Notes: generated by a model from the sequence alone, not told the origin. Positions 53,459 through 62,031 are shown, numbered from the stretch's first letter. The stretch is 64,000 bases of DNA from CAWCXF01 sp963799455 (GCA_963799455.1 CAWCXF010000008.1:744001-808000), one strand, 5' to 3'. Numbers and translations are program-made.

Positions 53459-54928
53459 ATGATCCTGGGAATCGACCTCGGCACCTCGATGGTGAAGGCG
53501 GCGGCCTTCGACGGGAACGGGCGCTGCGCGGCCGTGGCCTCGCGCCGCGCCGTGCTGGACCGATCCGGCGACGGGCGGATCGAGCAGGACTTCGAGGCCA
53601 TCGTCCGCTCCGTGGGCGAGGTCGTCGCCGAGGTCTGCGCCCGCCTCGACGCCCACCCCGAGGCGATCGGCATCACCGGGCAGAGCGATGGCCTGTGGCT
53701 TCTGGACGCGGAGGGGCGCGCGGTCCGCCCGGCGGTGTCCTGGCTCGACGACCGGGGCAACCCCTACCTCCAGGCATGGACCGACTCGGGCGCCTTCGAG
53801 GCCGTCTTCCGCCGCAACGGCAACGCCATCTTCCCCGGCAGCCACGCGCCGCTCATGGCCGCGCTGCAGCGCACCGACCCGGACGCCCTGGAGCGCGCGG
53901 CCACCGCCGCCTATCTCAAGGACGCCATCCTCCAGCGGCTCACCGGCGCGCGCGTCACCGACGCCTCCGACGCCTCGCTTCCCTTCCTCGACACCCGCGG
54001 GCGCGACTACGACCCCGAGATCCTCGCCCTCCTGGACCTCGAACGCCACCGCCGCCTCCTCGCCCCGGTCATGCCGGCGCCGGGCCAGGCGTTTCCGATG
54101 AACGCCGAGGGCGCGGCGCTGACCGCCCTGCCCGAAGGCGTTCCCGTCCATGCCGGCCCCTTCGACATGCCCGCCTGCGCCGTCGGCGCGGGCCTGCGCG
54201 ACCCGGGCGACGGCCTCGTCATCATCGGCACCACGCTGGCCTGCCAGGTGGTCGTGGACCGTGTCGACACGTCGGGCGATCCGGTCGGCATGACGCTGTG
54301 CATGCCGCGGGAGGGCCGCTGGCTCCGGGCGTTCCCCGCCACGGTGGGCACCGCCACGCTGGACTGGATCCTCGACCTCGTGGGGGCGCCCCACGACCGG
54401 GTCGACGACCTGCTCGCGCAGAGCGCGCCGCGCGCCAACGGCGTGACCGCCCTGCCCTACTTCTCCGCCACCGGCGAGCGGGCGCCGTTCTCGGACGTGC
54501 GCGCGCGCGGCCAGCTCGCTGGGCTCAGCACCGCGACCAGCCGCGCCGACCTCGTCCGGGCGGTGTGCGAGTCCGTGGCCTACGCCGCGCGGCACTGCAT
54601 GGAGGCGGCGGGCCCGACCGAGCGGCTCATGGTCTGCGGCGGCGGCTCCGGCTCGGCGACCTGGAGCCAGATGATCGCCGACGTCCTCCAGCGCCCGCTC
54701 CACGTCGCCCCCCGCCCGGAGGTTGGCGCGCGCGGCGCGGTGATCGCGGCGATGGACGTGCTCGGCATCGACTACGACGCCGAGGCCTGGACCCGCCCCG
54801 AGGGCGTGATCGAGCCGCGCGCCGACGCCGCAGCGCACTACGAGGCCGGCTTCGCCCATTACCTCGAGACGATCGACGCCGCCCGCGCCCTGTGGCGCAG
54901 CCCCCACCGTCACGCGCCCGCCGCCTGA
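53459..54928 (+). CDS. FGGY-family carbohydrate kinase 2
   Basis: A 489-residue ATP-dependent sugar/polyol kinase. It begins MILGIDLGTSMVKAAAFDGN, has the substrate-site stretch GITGQSDGLWLLD, and the C-terminal FGGY signature MVCGGGSGSATWSQMIADVL. The ATG at 53459 is chosen over one 36 bases upstream because of the ribosome site between them. It is divergent from the main operon and follows the regulator; EryA (erythritol kinase) and xylulokinase-like enzymes show similar patterns. It differs strongly from FGGY kinase 1. Its last codons abut a PhoD fragment. Confidence 0.93.
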   Translation: MILGIDLGTSMVKAAAFDGNGRCAAVASRRAVLDRSGDGRIEQDFEAIVRSVGEVVAEVCARLDAHPEAIGITGQSDGLWLLDAEGRAVRPAVSWLDDRGNPYLQAWTDSGAFEAVFRRNGNAIFPGSHAPLMAALQRTDPDALERAATAAYLKDAILQRLTGARVTDASDASLPFLDTRGRDYDPEILALLDLERHRRLLAPVMPAPGQAFPMNAEGAALTALPEGVPVHAGPFDMPACAVGAGLRDPGDGLVIIGTTLACQVVVDRVDTSGDPVGMTLCMPREGRWLRAFPATVGTATLDWILDLVGAPHDRVDDLLAQSAPRANGVTALPYFSATGERAPFSDVRARGQLAGLSTATSRADLVRAVCESVAYAARHCMEAAGPTERLMVCGGGSGSATWSQMIADVLQRPLHVAPRPEVGARGAVIAAMDVLGIDYDAEAWTRPEGVIEPRADAAAHYEAGFAHYLETIDAARALWRSPHRHAPAA

Positions 54929-54930
54929 CC

Positions 54931-55686
54931 CGCCACACGGGCCGCGACCAGGAGCCGGCCTATCCCGACTGGTCGCAGATCGAGACGCAAGCGGACCGCG
55001 ACCGCGCCTGGCGGGAGCTGATCGTGGAGCCCAACCGCCGGATGCTGGCCCCCGAGATGGCGGCCGACGCGAAGGCGGGCTTTGAGGCGTCGGTGGCGGC
55101 GGGCGAGCCCTGGCGGCTCGTGGGCTCTGCGAGCCCCCTGGAGCGGTTCGCCATCCCCGACATCGTGTCGCTCGGCGTGGCGCGCGAGGAGCTCTCCGAG
55201 GGGCTGGCCTACCTGGCCGATCACGGGCGCTGGAACTGGCCCTGGTACACCGACACCTGGGACGGCTACCCGCAGGCGCGCCAAGCCCTCTACGACATGG
55301 CGCGGCAGGCGGGCGCACGGGATCTGCTCGTGCTGACGGGCGACACGCACCAGTTCTTCGCCGCCGAGCTGATGGACGACGAGGGCCGGCGCATGGGCGT
55401 CGAGCTCGGCACGGCGGGCATCTCGTCGCCCTCCGAGTACGTCGACACCGGCCTCGACCCGGAGGTCGGCCGCAGGCTCGACGCGATCTACGCCGAGCAC
55501 ATGCCCGAGGTGCATTGGACCGAAGGCCTGCACAACGGCTACGTCCGCGTCGTGCTGGGCCGCGAGGAGGCGGTGGCGACCGTGATCGGGGTGAGCACAG
55601 TGATGTCGACGGACTACGAGACGGTGGAGCTGTTCCGCGGGCGCATCGTGCGATCGGACGGCACCCTGGGCTTCGCGGCGACCTGA
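54931..55686 (+). pseudogene. PhoD-type alkaline phosphatase, C-terminal fragment
   Basis: Immediately after the kinase stop a different frame reads RHTGRDQEPAYPDWSQIETQ and continues for about 250 residues through VVEPNRRMLAPEM-like, LLVLTGDTHQFFAAEL and the PhoD-typical GTAGISSPSEY to a stop at 55684. This is the C-terminal half of a PhoD/phytase-like phosphodiesterase with its late metal-binding GDTH motif. The N-terminal half, the first metal sites and the signal peptide are missing. The first in-frame ATG is internal (55042). The junction lies within a few bases of the kinase stop, marking a recombination breakpoint. Confidence 0.8.
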
Positions 55687-55911
55687 GGCGCGCGCTGGTC
55701 CGCATCCCGTCGTCGCGCGGCAGCCTCGTCGAGACATGAAGCGAAACGCGCTCAGAGGCGGCCTTCCCGGATCCTGCGGAGCGGAGGTTGGGAGACAGGC
55801 AGCCGTGTTTGGAGGAGGCGTCGAGCGCATCGCCCCATGGTCGGTGGATGGCGCGGGCTGGTGCCCCCGCCCGCTCGGTCTGCTATCCTGCCCCCGAACC
55901 GGGAGCCGCCG

Positions 55912-56478
55912 ATGACCCTGCCCAAGCCCCTGCGCATGAGCGCCGACGAGTTCCTCGTCTGGGCCATGGACCAGCCCCAGGGCCGCTACGAGCTCGCCTC
56001 GGGCGAGGTCATCGCCATGGCCCCCGAGCGCGTGGCGCACAACGTCGTCAAGTTCGAGGTGGCCCGGGCGCTGAAGGATGCCGTCCGCGACACCAAGCTA
56101 CCCTGCCAGGTTTTCACCGACGGCATGGCCGTGCGGATCGACGACGCGACGGTCTACGAGCCCGACGCCAGCCTGCGCTGCGGGCCCCGCCTCGACGACG
56201 ACGCGGTGGAGTTCTCCGATCCCGTCGTCGTGGTCGAGGTGCTCTCGCCCTCGACCCGCGCCCGGGACGCCGGCGCCAAGCTCGAGGACTACTTCCGCCT
56301 GCCCACGGTGCGGCACTACCTCCTGCTTCGGACCGATCGCCGCTCGGCCATCCATCATGCCCGGGGTGAGGACGGCACGATCGCCACCGCCATCGTGACC
56401 GAGGGCGTGCTGCGGCTCGACCCGCCAGGGATCACCATCGCGCTCGACGCGGTGTTCGCCGACGCACAAGCTTCGTAG
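55912..56478 (+). CDS. Uma2-family (DUF820) restriction-endonuclease-fold protein
   Basis: A 188-residue protein starting at the ATG at 55912. It has the DUF820 pattern: MSADEFLVWAMDQPQGRYEL, the LASGEVIAMAPE strand, and the nuclease-fold core EPDASL followed by VVVVEVLSPSTRARD (the acidic VEVxSPS motif) and KLEDYFRLPTVRHYLL. The family has a PD-(D/E)XK-like fold. Its role is unknown, although it is often found in many genomic copies near mobile DNA. TGCTATCCTG about 30 bases upstream is a possible -10. The gene is intact and sits just left of the IS5 element. Confidence 0.88.
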   Translation: MTLPKPLRMSADEFLVWAMDQPQGRYELASGEVIAMAPERVAHNVVKFEVARALKDAVRDTKLPCQVFTDGMAVRIDDATVYEPDASLRCGPRLDDDAVEFSDPVVVVEVLSPSTRARDAGAKLEDYFRLPTVRHYLLLRTDRRSAIHHARGEDGTIATAIVTEGVLRLDPPGITIALDAVFADAQAS

Positions 56479-56494
56479 AGGGTTCCACAAAAGC

Positions 56495-57339
56495 CTAGGC
56501 CTTGTTGACAAAGTCTCGGACCCACAGGCGGATGCAGGCGAGGTCGAGGAAGCCGAGGAAGCTTGTGGCGGTCTTGTCGTAACGCGTGGCTATGCGGCGG
56601 CTGTGCTTGAGGCGGCCGATGGTTCGCTCGATGCGGTTGCGCAGGGCGGAGAGGGCGCGATCGACACCCTTTCGCGCCTTGCGGCAGCGGCGCATCGGGA
56701 TGACGGGCACCGCATCGCGCGCCTCGGCCCAGGCCCGGATGCGGTCGCTGTCGTAGCCCTTGTCGCCCAGAAGAGCCGCCGGCGCGGGCAGGTCGTCGCC
56801 CATCACGAGGTCGAAGCCGCGGTGATCGGAGGTCTGGCCGGGCGTGACACAGGCCGCGCATCGGCAGGCCCCACGCATTGACCCGGAGGTGGATCTCGGT
56901 CGTGAGGCCACCGCGCGAGCGGCCAAGACCCTGGCGCGCAGAGCCCCCGCCCCTTCTTCGGCGCCCCCGCGGCGTGCTGATGCGCCCGCACGATGGTGCT
57001 GTCGACCATCTGCAGCCGGTCCGGCGCAGGCTCGATCTTGGCCGCGCCCTCGTTCAGCGCCTCCAGGATCGCCTCCCACAGCCCCACCAGCGTCCATCGC
57101 CGGAACTGGCGGTAGACGCTGGACCACTTGCCCTCACTCTTCGGGCAGGTCGCGCCAGGCGCTGCCGGTCCGCGCGATCGGTCCGCGCGATCCAGACCCG
57201 AAGGGCCGCGCGAAGCAGCGAACACCCCGTCGAGCACGCGGCGATGATCGCCGGCAGGCCGGCCCTGTGGGGCTCGTACTTCGCGGACAAACGCCTCGAA
57301 GAACGCCCACTCCGCGTCCAACATCAGACCACGCGCCAT
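56495..57339 (-). pseudogene. IS5-family transposase of copy 1, frameshifted
   Basis: Starting at the ATG at 57339, the N-terminal part reads MARGLMLDAEWAFFEAFVRE, then YRQFRRWTLVGLWEAILEAL and MVDSTIVRAHQHAAGAPKKG (first catalytic Asp). The frame then breaks near 56940. The rest continues in another frame: GFDLVMGDDLPAPAALLGDK with the second Asp in GDKGYDSD, then RNRIERTIGRLKHSRRIATR (catalytic Glu), ending VRDFVNKA. Some IS5 elements use programmed frameshifting between two frames. Here a further shift in the GLTTEIHLRVN region makes decay more likely. Confidence 0.75.
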
Positions 57340-57408
57340 GACCGCCTCCCAGCCAACCATCACTCAGCTAGCGAGGACGTTCAGAAGGCTTTTGTCAACA
57401 CGGCCTAG
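56495..57408 (-). mobile_element. IS5-family insertion sequence, copy 1
   Basis: Terminal inverted repeats TAGGCCTTGTTGACAAA (56496-56512) and the complement TTTGTCAACACGGCCTA (57391-57407) bound about 912 bases. The sequence CTAG lies at both outer ends, a typical target of IS5-type (IS427-like) elements. The transposase stop codon TAG is formed by the left repeat itself. Confidence 0.9.
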
Positions 57409-57424
57409 CAACGAGATCCCTGCC

Positions 57425-57629
57425 GTGCCTGTTACAGTTAGAACTGCCTGCTATGCCGCGATCGACCTGAGCAAATCGCGCTGGTTCGTCGCTGTCGATG
57501 ACCTCGGCCCCCTAGGAGTGACGACGCATCGCCTCGACGGCTTCGACGTGGCCGGACTCATCGATCTCCTGAAACGAAGCTGTCGCCGCGACGGTCAACA
57601 TGATGGTGAAGGCGAACGTATCGTCTGCT
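57425..57629 (+). pseudogene. IS110-family transposase, N-terminal half
   Basis: The frame reads RTACYAAIDLSKSRWFVAVD, with the DEDD-type first Asp in AAIDLSKS, then GVTTHRLDGFDVAGLIDLLK up to GERIVC. It stops being IS110 at 57629, where an IS21 element begins. The rest resumes at 59873. Its own upstream region is cut by the IS5 copy. Confidence 0.85.
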
Positions 57630-57706
57630 TGTCAGGCGTCACGGCAAACTGGTCCGGAGGCGACATGAGGAACTGGCCCCCTCGGTAGCCTGAGGGGAGG
57701 GCCTGG

Positions 57707-59014
57707 ATGACCATGCCAGTGACGGAGAGGCTTCTGCGGACTGAAGGTCTGCGGAGGGACGAGATGAAGGAGCCGGACGACGTGTCGGCGATGCTGAGGC
57801 TGAAGGCGCTCGGCTGGGGGGCGCGGCGGATCGCGGCGGAGCTGGGGTGCTCGCGGACGACGGTGCGGCGGTGGCTGCGCGAGGGCGGCTGGCGACGCCC
57901 GGTGGCACCGACACGCAAGACGTCGCTCGACGGTCTTGGGGGCTGGCTGTCCGAGCGCTTCCGCCGCCACGCGGGCAACGCGGACGTGGTTCGCCAGGAG
58001 CTCGCGGCCGAGAGGGGCATTGAGGTAAGCCTGCGCACGGTGGAGCGTGCGGTGGCACCGCTGCGCCAAGCGCTACGGGCCGAAGCGCGGGCGACGATGA
58101 GGTTCGAGACGCGCCCGGGCCAGCAGTTGCAGATCGACTTCGGCCAGAGGCGGGTCGAGATCGAGGGCGCTCTGCGACCGGTGTCGTTCTTCGTGGCGAC
58201 GCTGGGCCACTCGCGCCGGCTGCACGTCCGGGCCTTCCTGGGCGAGCGCCAGGAGCACTGGTTCGAAGGCATGGAGAGTGCCTTCGCAGCCTTTGGGGGC
58301 GTGCCTGAGGAGGTGCTGCTCGACAATGCGCGCGCTCTGATCCTGCACCACGACGCGGCGACGCGGGAGGTGGTGCTCAACCCCAAGCTCCACGCCTTTG
58401 CGCGGCACTGGGGCTTCCGGGTCCAGGCCTGCGCGCCGTACCGGGCGCGGACCAAGGGCAAGGACGAGCGCGGCGTGGGCTACGTGAAGGGCAACGCGGT
58501 CGCGGGGCGAACCTTCGAGAGCTTCGCGGCCCTGGAGGCGCATCTGGCCGAGTGGACGCGCGAGATCGCCGATCAGCGCGTCCACGGCACCACCGGCGAG
58601 GCGCCCATGGTCCGCTTCGCGCGCGACGAGGCCGCCGCCCTGCGGCCGCTGCCCGACCGCGGCCCGTTCCTGGCCGCGCGCGAGCTGAGCCGACGCGTGG
58701 GAGCGGACTGCGCGGTGGAGATCGAGACGAACGCCTACTCGGTGCCGTGGCGCTTGATCGGGGAGCGAGTGAGCGTGCTGGTCACGGCCGAGACTGTGCA
58801 GGTCACCCATGCGGGCATCGAGGTGGCCCGTCATCCCCGCAGCGCGGACCGTCGCGGGCGCTTCACCGACCGCGCTCACTTCGAGGGCGTCGCGGGTGCC
58901 GCCGGCCGCGTGGTCAGAGAAGACGCCGAGGCAGCCGAGGCCGCGCCGATCCCGGCGCCGGCGCTGCTGCGCCCGCTCGCCGAGTACGAGGCGGTGGCCG
59001 GGGGCGCCTGGTGA
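57707..59014 (+). CDS. istA: IS21 transposase IstA
   Basis: A 435-residue DDE transposase. The N-terminal HTH is in LKALGWGARRIAAELGCSRT; the catalytic core shows QLQIDFGQRRVEIE (first Asp), EVLLDNARALIL (second Asp) and GKDERGVGYVKGNA (Glu). It starts at the ATG at 57707 after GAGGGGAGGG, and its stop overlaps the istB start (TGATG), the normal coupled arrangement. The protein looks intact. Confidence 0.95.
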   Translation: MTMPVTERLLRTEGLRRDEMKEPDDVSAMLRLKALGWGARRIAAELGCSRTTVRRWLREGGWRRPVAPTRKTSLDGLGGWLSERFRRHAGNADVVRQELAAERGIEVSLRTVERAVAPLRQALRAEARATMRFETRPGQQLQIDFGQRRVEIEGALRPVSFFVATLGHSRRLHVRAFLGERQEHWFEGMESAFAAFGGVPEEVLLDNARALILHHDAATREVVLNPKLHAFARHWGFRVQACAPYRARTKGKDERGVGYVKGNAVAGRTFESFAALEAHLAEWTREIADQRVHGTTGEAPMVRFARDEAAALRPLPDRGPFLAARELSRRVGADCAVEIETNAYSVPWRLIGERVSVLVTAETVQVTHAGIEVARHPRSADRRGRFTDRAHFEGVAGAAGRVVREDAEAAEAAPIPAPALLRPLAEYEAVAGGAW

Positions 59015-59811
59015 TGGGAGCGCAGACCCAGGACGAGCTCGACCGGATGCTGACGCGCTTGAAGTTGACGGCGGTGCGCGACCAGCTCGACGGCTTGCTC
59101 GACGAGGCGGCGCGGGGGGAGATGACCCTGCGCGAGGCGCTCGCCTTCCTCTGCGAGCGCGAGATCGCACGGAAGGATCAGCGCCGCATCGAGATGAGCT
59201 TCGGGCTGGCGAAGTTCCCCTTCGTGCGGACCCTGGAGGGCTTCGACTTCGCCGCCCAGCCCTCGGTCGACAAGGGGCAGATCCGCGACCTCGCGACGGG
59301 GCGCTTCATCGCCCACGGCGATGCGCTCTTGCTGCTCGGCCCCCCGGGCGTGGGCAAGACGCACCTTGCGGTGGCGCTCGGCCGCGAAGCGATCGTGGCC
59401 GGCCACACCGTGCTCTTCACCGGCGCCATGGCGCTCGTGGCCAACCTCGCCAAGGCCCAGGTCGAGGGCCGGCTCGAGGAGCGGCTGGCGCACTTCGCCA
59501 AGCCGAAGCTGCTGATCGTGGACGAGCTGGGCTACCTGCCGCTCGAGCCCAACGCCGCTCACCTGTTCTTCCAGCTCGTCAGCCGCCGCTACGAGCGCGG
59601 CGCGATGCTGGTGACTTCGAACCGGTCCGTAGGCGAGTGGGGCGCGGTGTTCGGCGACCCGGTGGTGGCCACCGCGATCCTCGATCGCCTGCTCCACCAC
59701 TCCCACGTCATCACCATCCGGGGCGACAGCTACAGGCTGCGCGAGAAGCGCCGGGCCGGCCTTCTGCAGAAGGCCGGCCCGGCGCTTGAAACCGAAGTCG
59801 AAACCACATGA
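59014..59811 (+). CDS. istB: IS21 helper ATPase IstB
   Basis: A 265-residue DnaC-like AAA+ ATPase needed for IS21 transposition. It has the IstB start LDRMLTRLKLTAVRDQLDGL, Walker A LLGPPGVGKTHLA (about residues 107-119) and Walker B LLIVDELGYLPL, and LVTSNRSVGEW as sensor 1. It appears full length and intact, so the element may still be mobile. Confidence 0.95.
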   Translation: MGAQTQDELDRMLTRLKLTAVRDQLDGLLDEAARGEMTLREALAFLCEREIARKDQRRIEMSFGLAKFPFVRTLEGFDFAAQPSVDKGQIRDLATGRFIAHGDALLLLGPPGVGKTHLAVALGREAIVAGHTVLFTGAMALVANLAKAQVEGRLEERLAHFAKPKLLIVDELGYLPLEPNAAHLFFQLVSRRYERGAMLVTSNRSVGEWGAVFGDPVVATAILDRLLHHSHVITIRGDSYRLREKRRAGLLQKAGPALETEVETT

Positions 59812-59872
59812 CGGGGTGGGCCAGATCCTGGTGTCGCCACCGGGCCAGTTCCGAATGTCGCTTGATACTGCT

Positions 59873-60018
59873 GCTTCGAGACCGGCTACGATGGGTTCTG
59901 GCTTCAGCGCTCTCTGGAGGCCGAAGGGATCGAGACTTGGGTCGTCGATCCCGGGAGCTTTCTCGTGAACCGTCGCGCCCGGCAGGCCAAGACGGATCGG
60001 ATCGACGCCCTGAAGATG
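59873..60018 (+). pseudogene. IS110-family transposase, continuation after IS21
   Basis: The frame continues FETGYDGFWLQRSLEAEGIE and then VVDPGSFLVNRRARQAKTDR up to IDALKM. This includes the IS110 motif AKTDRIDA with the next DEDD acidic residues. It is cut at 60018 by the IS256 end, and the C-terminal half with the serine-containing domain is nowhere in the window. Confidence 0.85.
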
Positions 60019-61413
60019 GAGCTATGGCTGATTTTGGGTGACGCGGCCGATCAGGCGGTGCGGTGATCGGGCGCCGCGGTGGCGACGCCGTCGGTGAAGG
60101 TGACGCCGGCGAGGAGCATCGGCAAGCGGTTCTCGCCCTTCAGGCGCCGCCAGGTCTTCGAGGCGGCCATGACGAGCTTGAACACCATCAGCCGGGCGGT
60201 GGTCTGCGACAGCGCTCCCTTGGTTCGGACGGTCCGATGGCGGACGGTGGCGAACACGCTCTCGATGGGGTTGGCGGTGCGCAGGTGATCCCAGTGCTCG
60301 GCCGGGAAGTCGAAGAAGGCCAAGAGCGCGTCGCGGTCCTTCACCAGGCGCTCGACCGCCTTGGGGTACTTGGCGCCGTACTTCTTCACGAACACGGCGA
60401 TGGCCGCCTCGGCTTGGGCCCGGTCGGGGGCGTCGCGGACCTCGCGCAGGTCGGCCCTCATGCCGGGCTGAACCGACTTCGGGACCGCGTTGAGGACGTT
60501 GGCGGCCTTGTGCACCCAACAGCGCTGATGACGCGTGGAGGGGAAGACCTCCTCGAGCGCCCGCCAGAACCCCATGGCGCCGTCGCCCACCGCGATCTCG
60601 GGGGCTGTGGCCAGGCCCCTTGCCGTCAGATCGACGAGCAGCTCGCGCCAGCTCTGGACGCTCTCGCGCACGCCTGTCTGGAACCCCACGAGCTCCTTCT
60701 TGCCCTCGGGCGTCGCTCCGATCACCACCAGCATGCACTCGGCCGTGGGCTCCATCCGCGCCTGCAGGTACACCCCGTCGGCCCAGACGTAGACGTACCT
60801 CCGGGCCGACAGGTCGCGCCGCTGCCAGCGCGCGCACTCGTCCTGCCAGCCCTCCTTCAGGCGCCCGATCACCGAAGGCGCGACAGGTTCGGGGCGTCGC
60901 GGCCGAGCAGCGCCGCCAGCGCCTCCTGAAAGTCCCCCGTCGAGACGCCGCGGAGGTAGAGAACCGGCAAAAGCGCGTCCAAGCTCCGTGTCCGCCGCGC
61001 CCATCTCGGCAGGATCGCCGAGATGAACCGCACCGGCTCGGACTCGCCCGGATCGCGGTCGCGCACCTTCAGCCGGCGAACCGGGACCGGTCCCACGCCG
61101 GTCTGGATCGCGCGCTCGGGGCCGGAGCCGTGGCGCACGACCCGCCGCCGGCCGTCCTCGAGCCGCGCCTCGGCGAAGGTGGCGTTGAGGCGCGTCGGCC
61201 TCCGCGGCCAGCGCCTCCGCGAGGATGCGCCGCGCGCCTTCGCGCGCCAGCGCCGTCAGCGGATCGTCGATCTCGTCGCCCTGGCGAAAGGGCAGGATGC
61301 TGGTAGTCTCGGTCACGGCGTATCGCTCCATCTGGAGGTCCTGGCAGGCTTCGTCACCCGCCTCGATACGCCGCCCTCCTCGAACCGCCATCACCCAGAT
61401 TCGGCCATAGCTC
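60019..61413 (-). mobile_element. IS256-family insertion sequence
   Basis: Imperfect 23-base inverted repeats at 60019-60041 (GAGCTATGGCTGATTTTGGG at its outer end) and 61391-61413 enclose one transposase gene. The flanks (CTGAAGATG on the left, CGGGGTAGT on the right) do not match, so the expected 8-9 bp target duplication is absent. The left flank is IS110, the right an aminotransferase fragment. Confidence 0.88.
60051..61331 (-). pseudogene. IS256-family transposase with two frame changes
   Basis: The ATG at 61331 opens the frame (MERYAVTETTSILPF, TALAREGARRILAEALAAE). It then shifts out near 61230, is legible in another frame at 60869-61138 (SEPVRFISAILPRWARRTRS, LRGVSTGDFQEALAALLG), and returns at about 60870 for the catalytic part: YVWADGVYLQAR (first Asp), VGDGAMGFWRALEEVFP (second Asp), RCWVHKAANVLNAVP and ANPIESVFATVRHRT (Glu). 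Correcting both shifts would give about 425 residues, near family size. As read, the protein is inactive. Confidence 0.82.
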
Positions 61414-61672
61414 CGGGGTAGTAGGGCTCGAGCACAATCGCCTCGTCGCCCTCGTCGAGCAGCGCCATGAACGCGGTGAAGGACGCTTGCGTCAGCCCGT
61501 TCGTCACCAGGATCTCGTCGGCGCCGAGGCGCCTGGCATGCGACAGCAGCGCCTCGGTCCCCTGCGCCGCCTGCCGACGCAGCGCGGGGAGCGATCCGAC
61601 GAAGGGTAGCACCGAGGGAGTGCCGTGGTCGAAGCGCCGCGCGTCGGGGGCGTAGTCGAAGGCGTCGAGGTC
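61414..61672 (-). pseudogene. Aminotransferase-like fragment, probably chimeric
   Basis: An open stretch without a start reads DLDAFDYAPDARRFDHGTPS then VLPFVGSLPALRRQAAQGTE, a class V aminotransferase-like pattern, then changes to ADEILVTNGLTQASFTAFMA and LLDEGDEAIVLEPYYP, which is the class I/II aminotransferase pattern (TNG-x-T-(x)n-LLDPGDE-x-x-x-x-P-x-Y). It is cut by the IS256 right end and has an in-frame stop just before DLDAF. Two gene relics may be joined here. Confidence 0.6.
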
Positions 61673-61700
61673 CTAGGAGAACGGGTCAGGCTGGTTGAAC

Positions 61701-61979
61701 TAGGCCTTGTTGACAAAATCTCGAACCCACAAGCGGATGCAGGCGAGGTCGACGAAGCCGCGGAAGCTTGTGGCGGTCTTGTCGTAGCGCGTGGCGACGC
61801 GGCGGCTGTGCTTGAGCCGGCCGATGGTGCGCTCGATGCGGTTGCGCAGGGCGGAGAGCTGTCGATCGACGCCCTTGCGTGCCTTGCGGCAGCGGCGCAT
61901 CAGGATCACCGGCACAGCGTCGCGCGCCTCTGCCCGAGCTCGGATGCGGTCGGCGGAACCCTCTTGTCAACACGGCCTA
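61701..61979 (-). mobile_element. IS5-family copy 2, internally deleted (279 bp)
   Basis: Both terminal repeats are present: TAGGCCTTGTTGACAAA at 61701 and TTGTCAACACGGCCTA at 61964-61979. Only the last 70 or so transposase codons remain (VILMRRCRKARKGVDR, RNRIERTIGRLKHSRRVATR, VRDFVNKA). Compared with copy 1 there are scattered base changes (for example TCTCGAACCCACAAGCGG against TCTCGGACCCACAGGCGG), so it is not a recent partial copy of its neighbour. With both ends intact it could be moved by a transposase acting in trans. Confidence 0.9.
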
Positions 61980-61988
61980 GCGGGGGTC

Positions 61989-62008
61989 TGGGGGCACGCG
62001 TGCCCCCA
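61989..62008. terminator. Perfect 20-bp palindrome TGGGGGCACGCGTGCCCCCA
   Basis: It lies between the IS5 remnant and the amidohydrolase gene and is followed by AATCTCTACTTC. It may insulate the next gene from read-through. Its core GGGGCACGCGTGC also forms the hairpin at 1694-1715. Confidence 0.55.
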
Positions 62009-62031
62009 AATCTCTACTTCAGGAGAGAGAC

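Larger units (their letters stand above)
57630..59867 (+). mobile_element. IS21-family insertion sequence with 5-bp target duplication
   Basis: The element begins TGTCAGGCG and its right end, read inward, begins TATCAAGCG. Both ends carry the inverted block AACTGGyCCGGwGGCGACA (57645-57668 and about 59836-59854), followed by a second ACTGG/CTGGCCC repeat, as in the multiple terminal binding sites of IS21. CTGCT is present directly outside both ends (57625-57629 and 59868-59872). Removing the element and one CTGCT restores the IS110 frame. Confidence 0.92.

Noticed and set aside
53414..55705. 763-residue minus-strand open frame over FGGY kinase 2
   Set aside because: It is antisense to a gene with clear kinase motifs; a lack of stops is common in high-GC DNA.
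56495..57339. Programmed frameshift producing an active IS5 transposase
   Set aside because: More than one frame change is needed to read through the central region, which favours decay over a single programmed shift.
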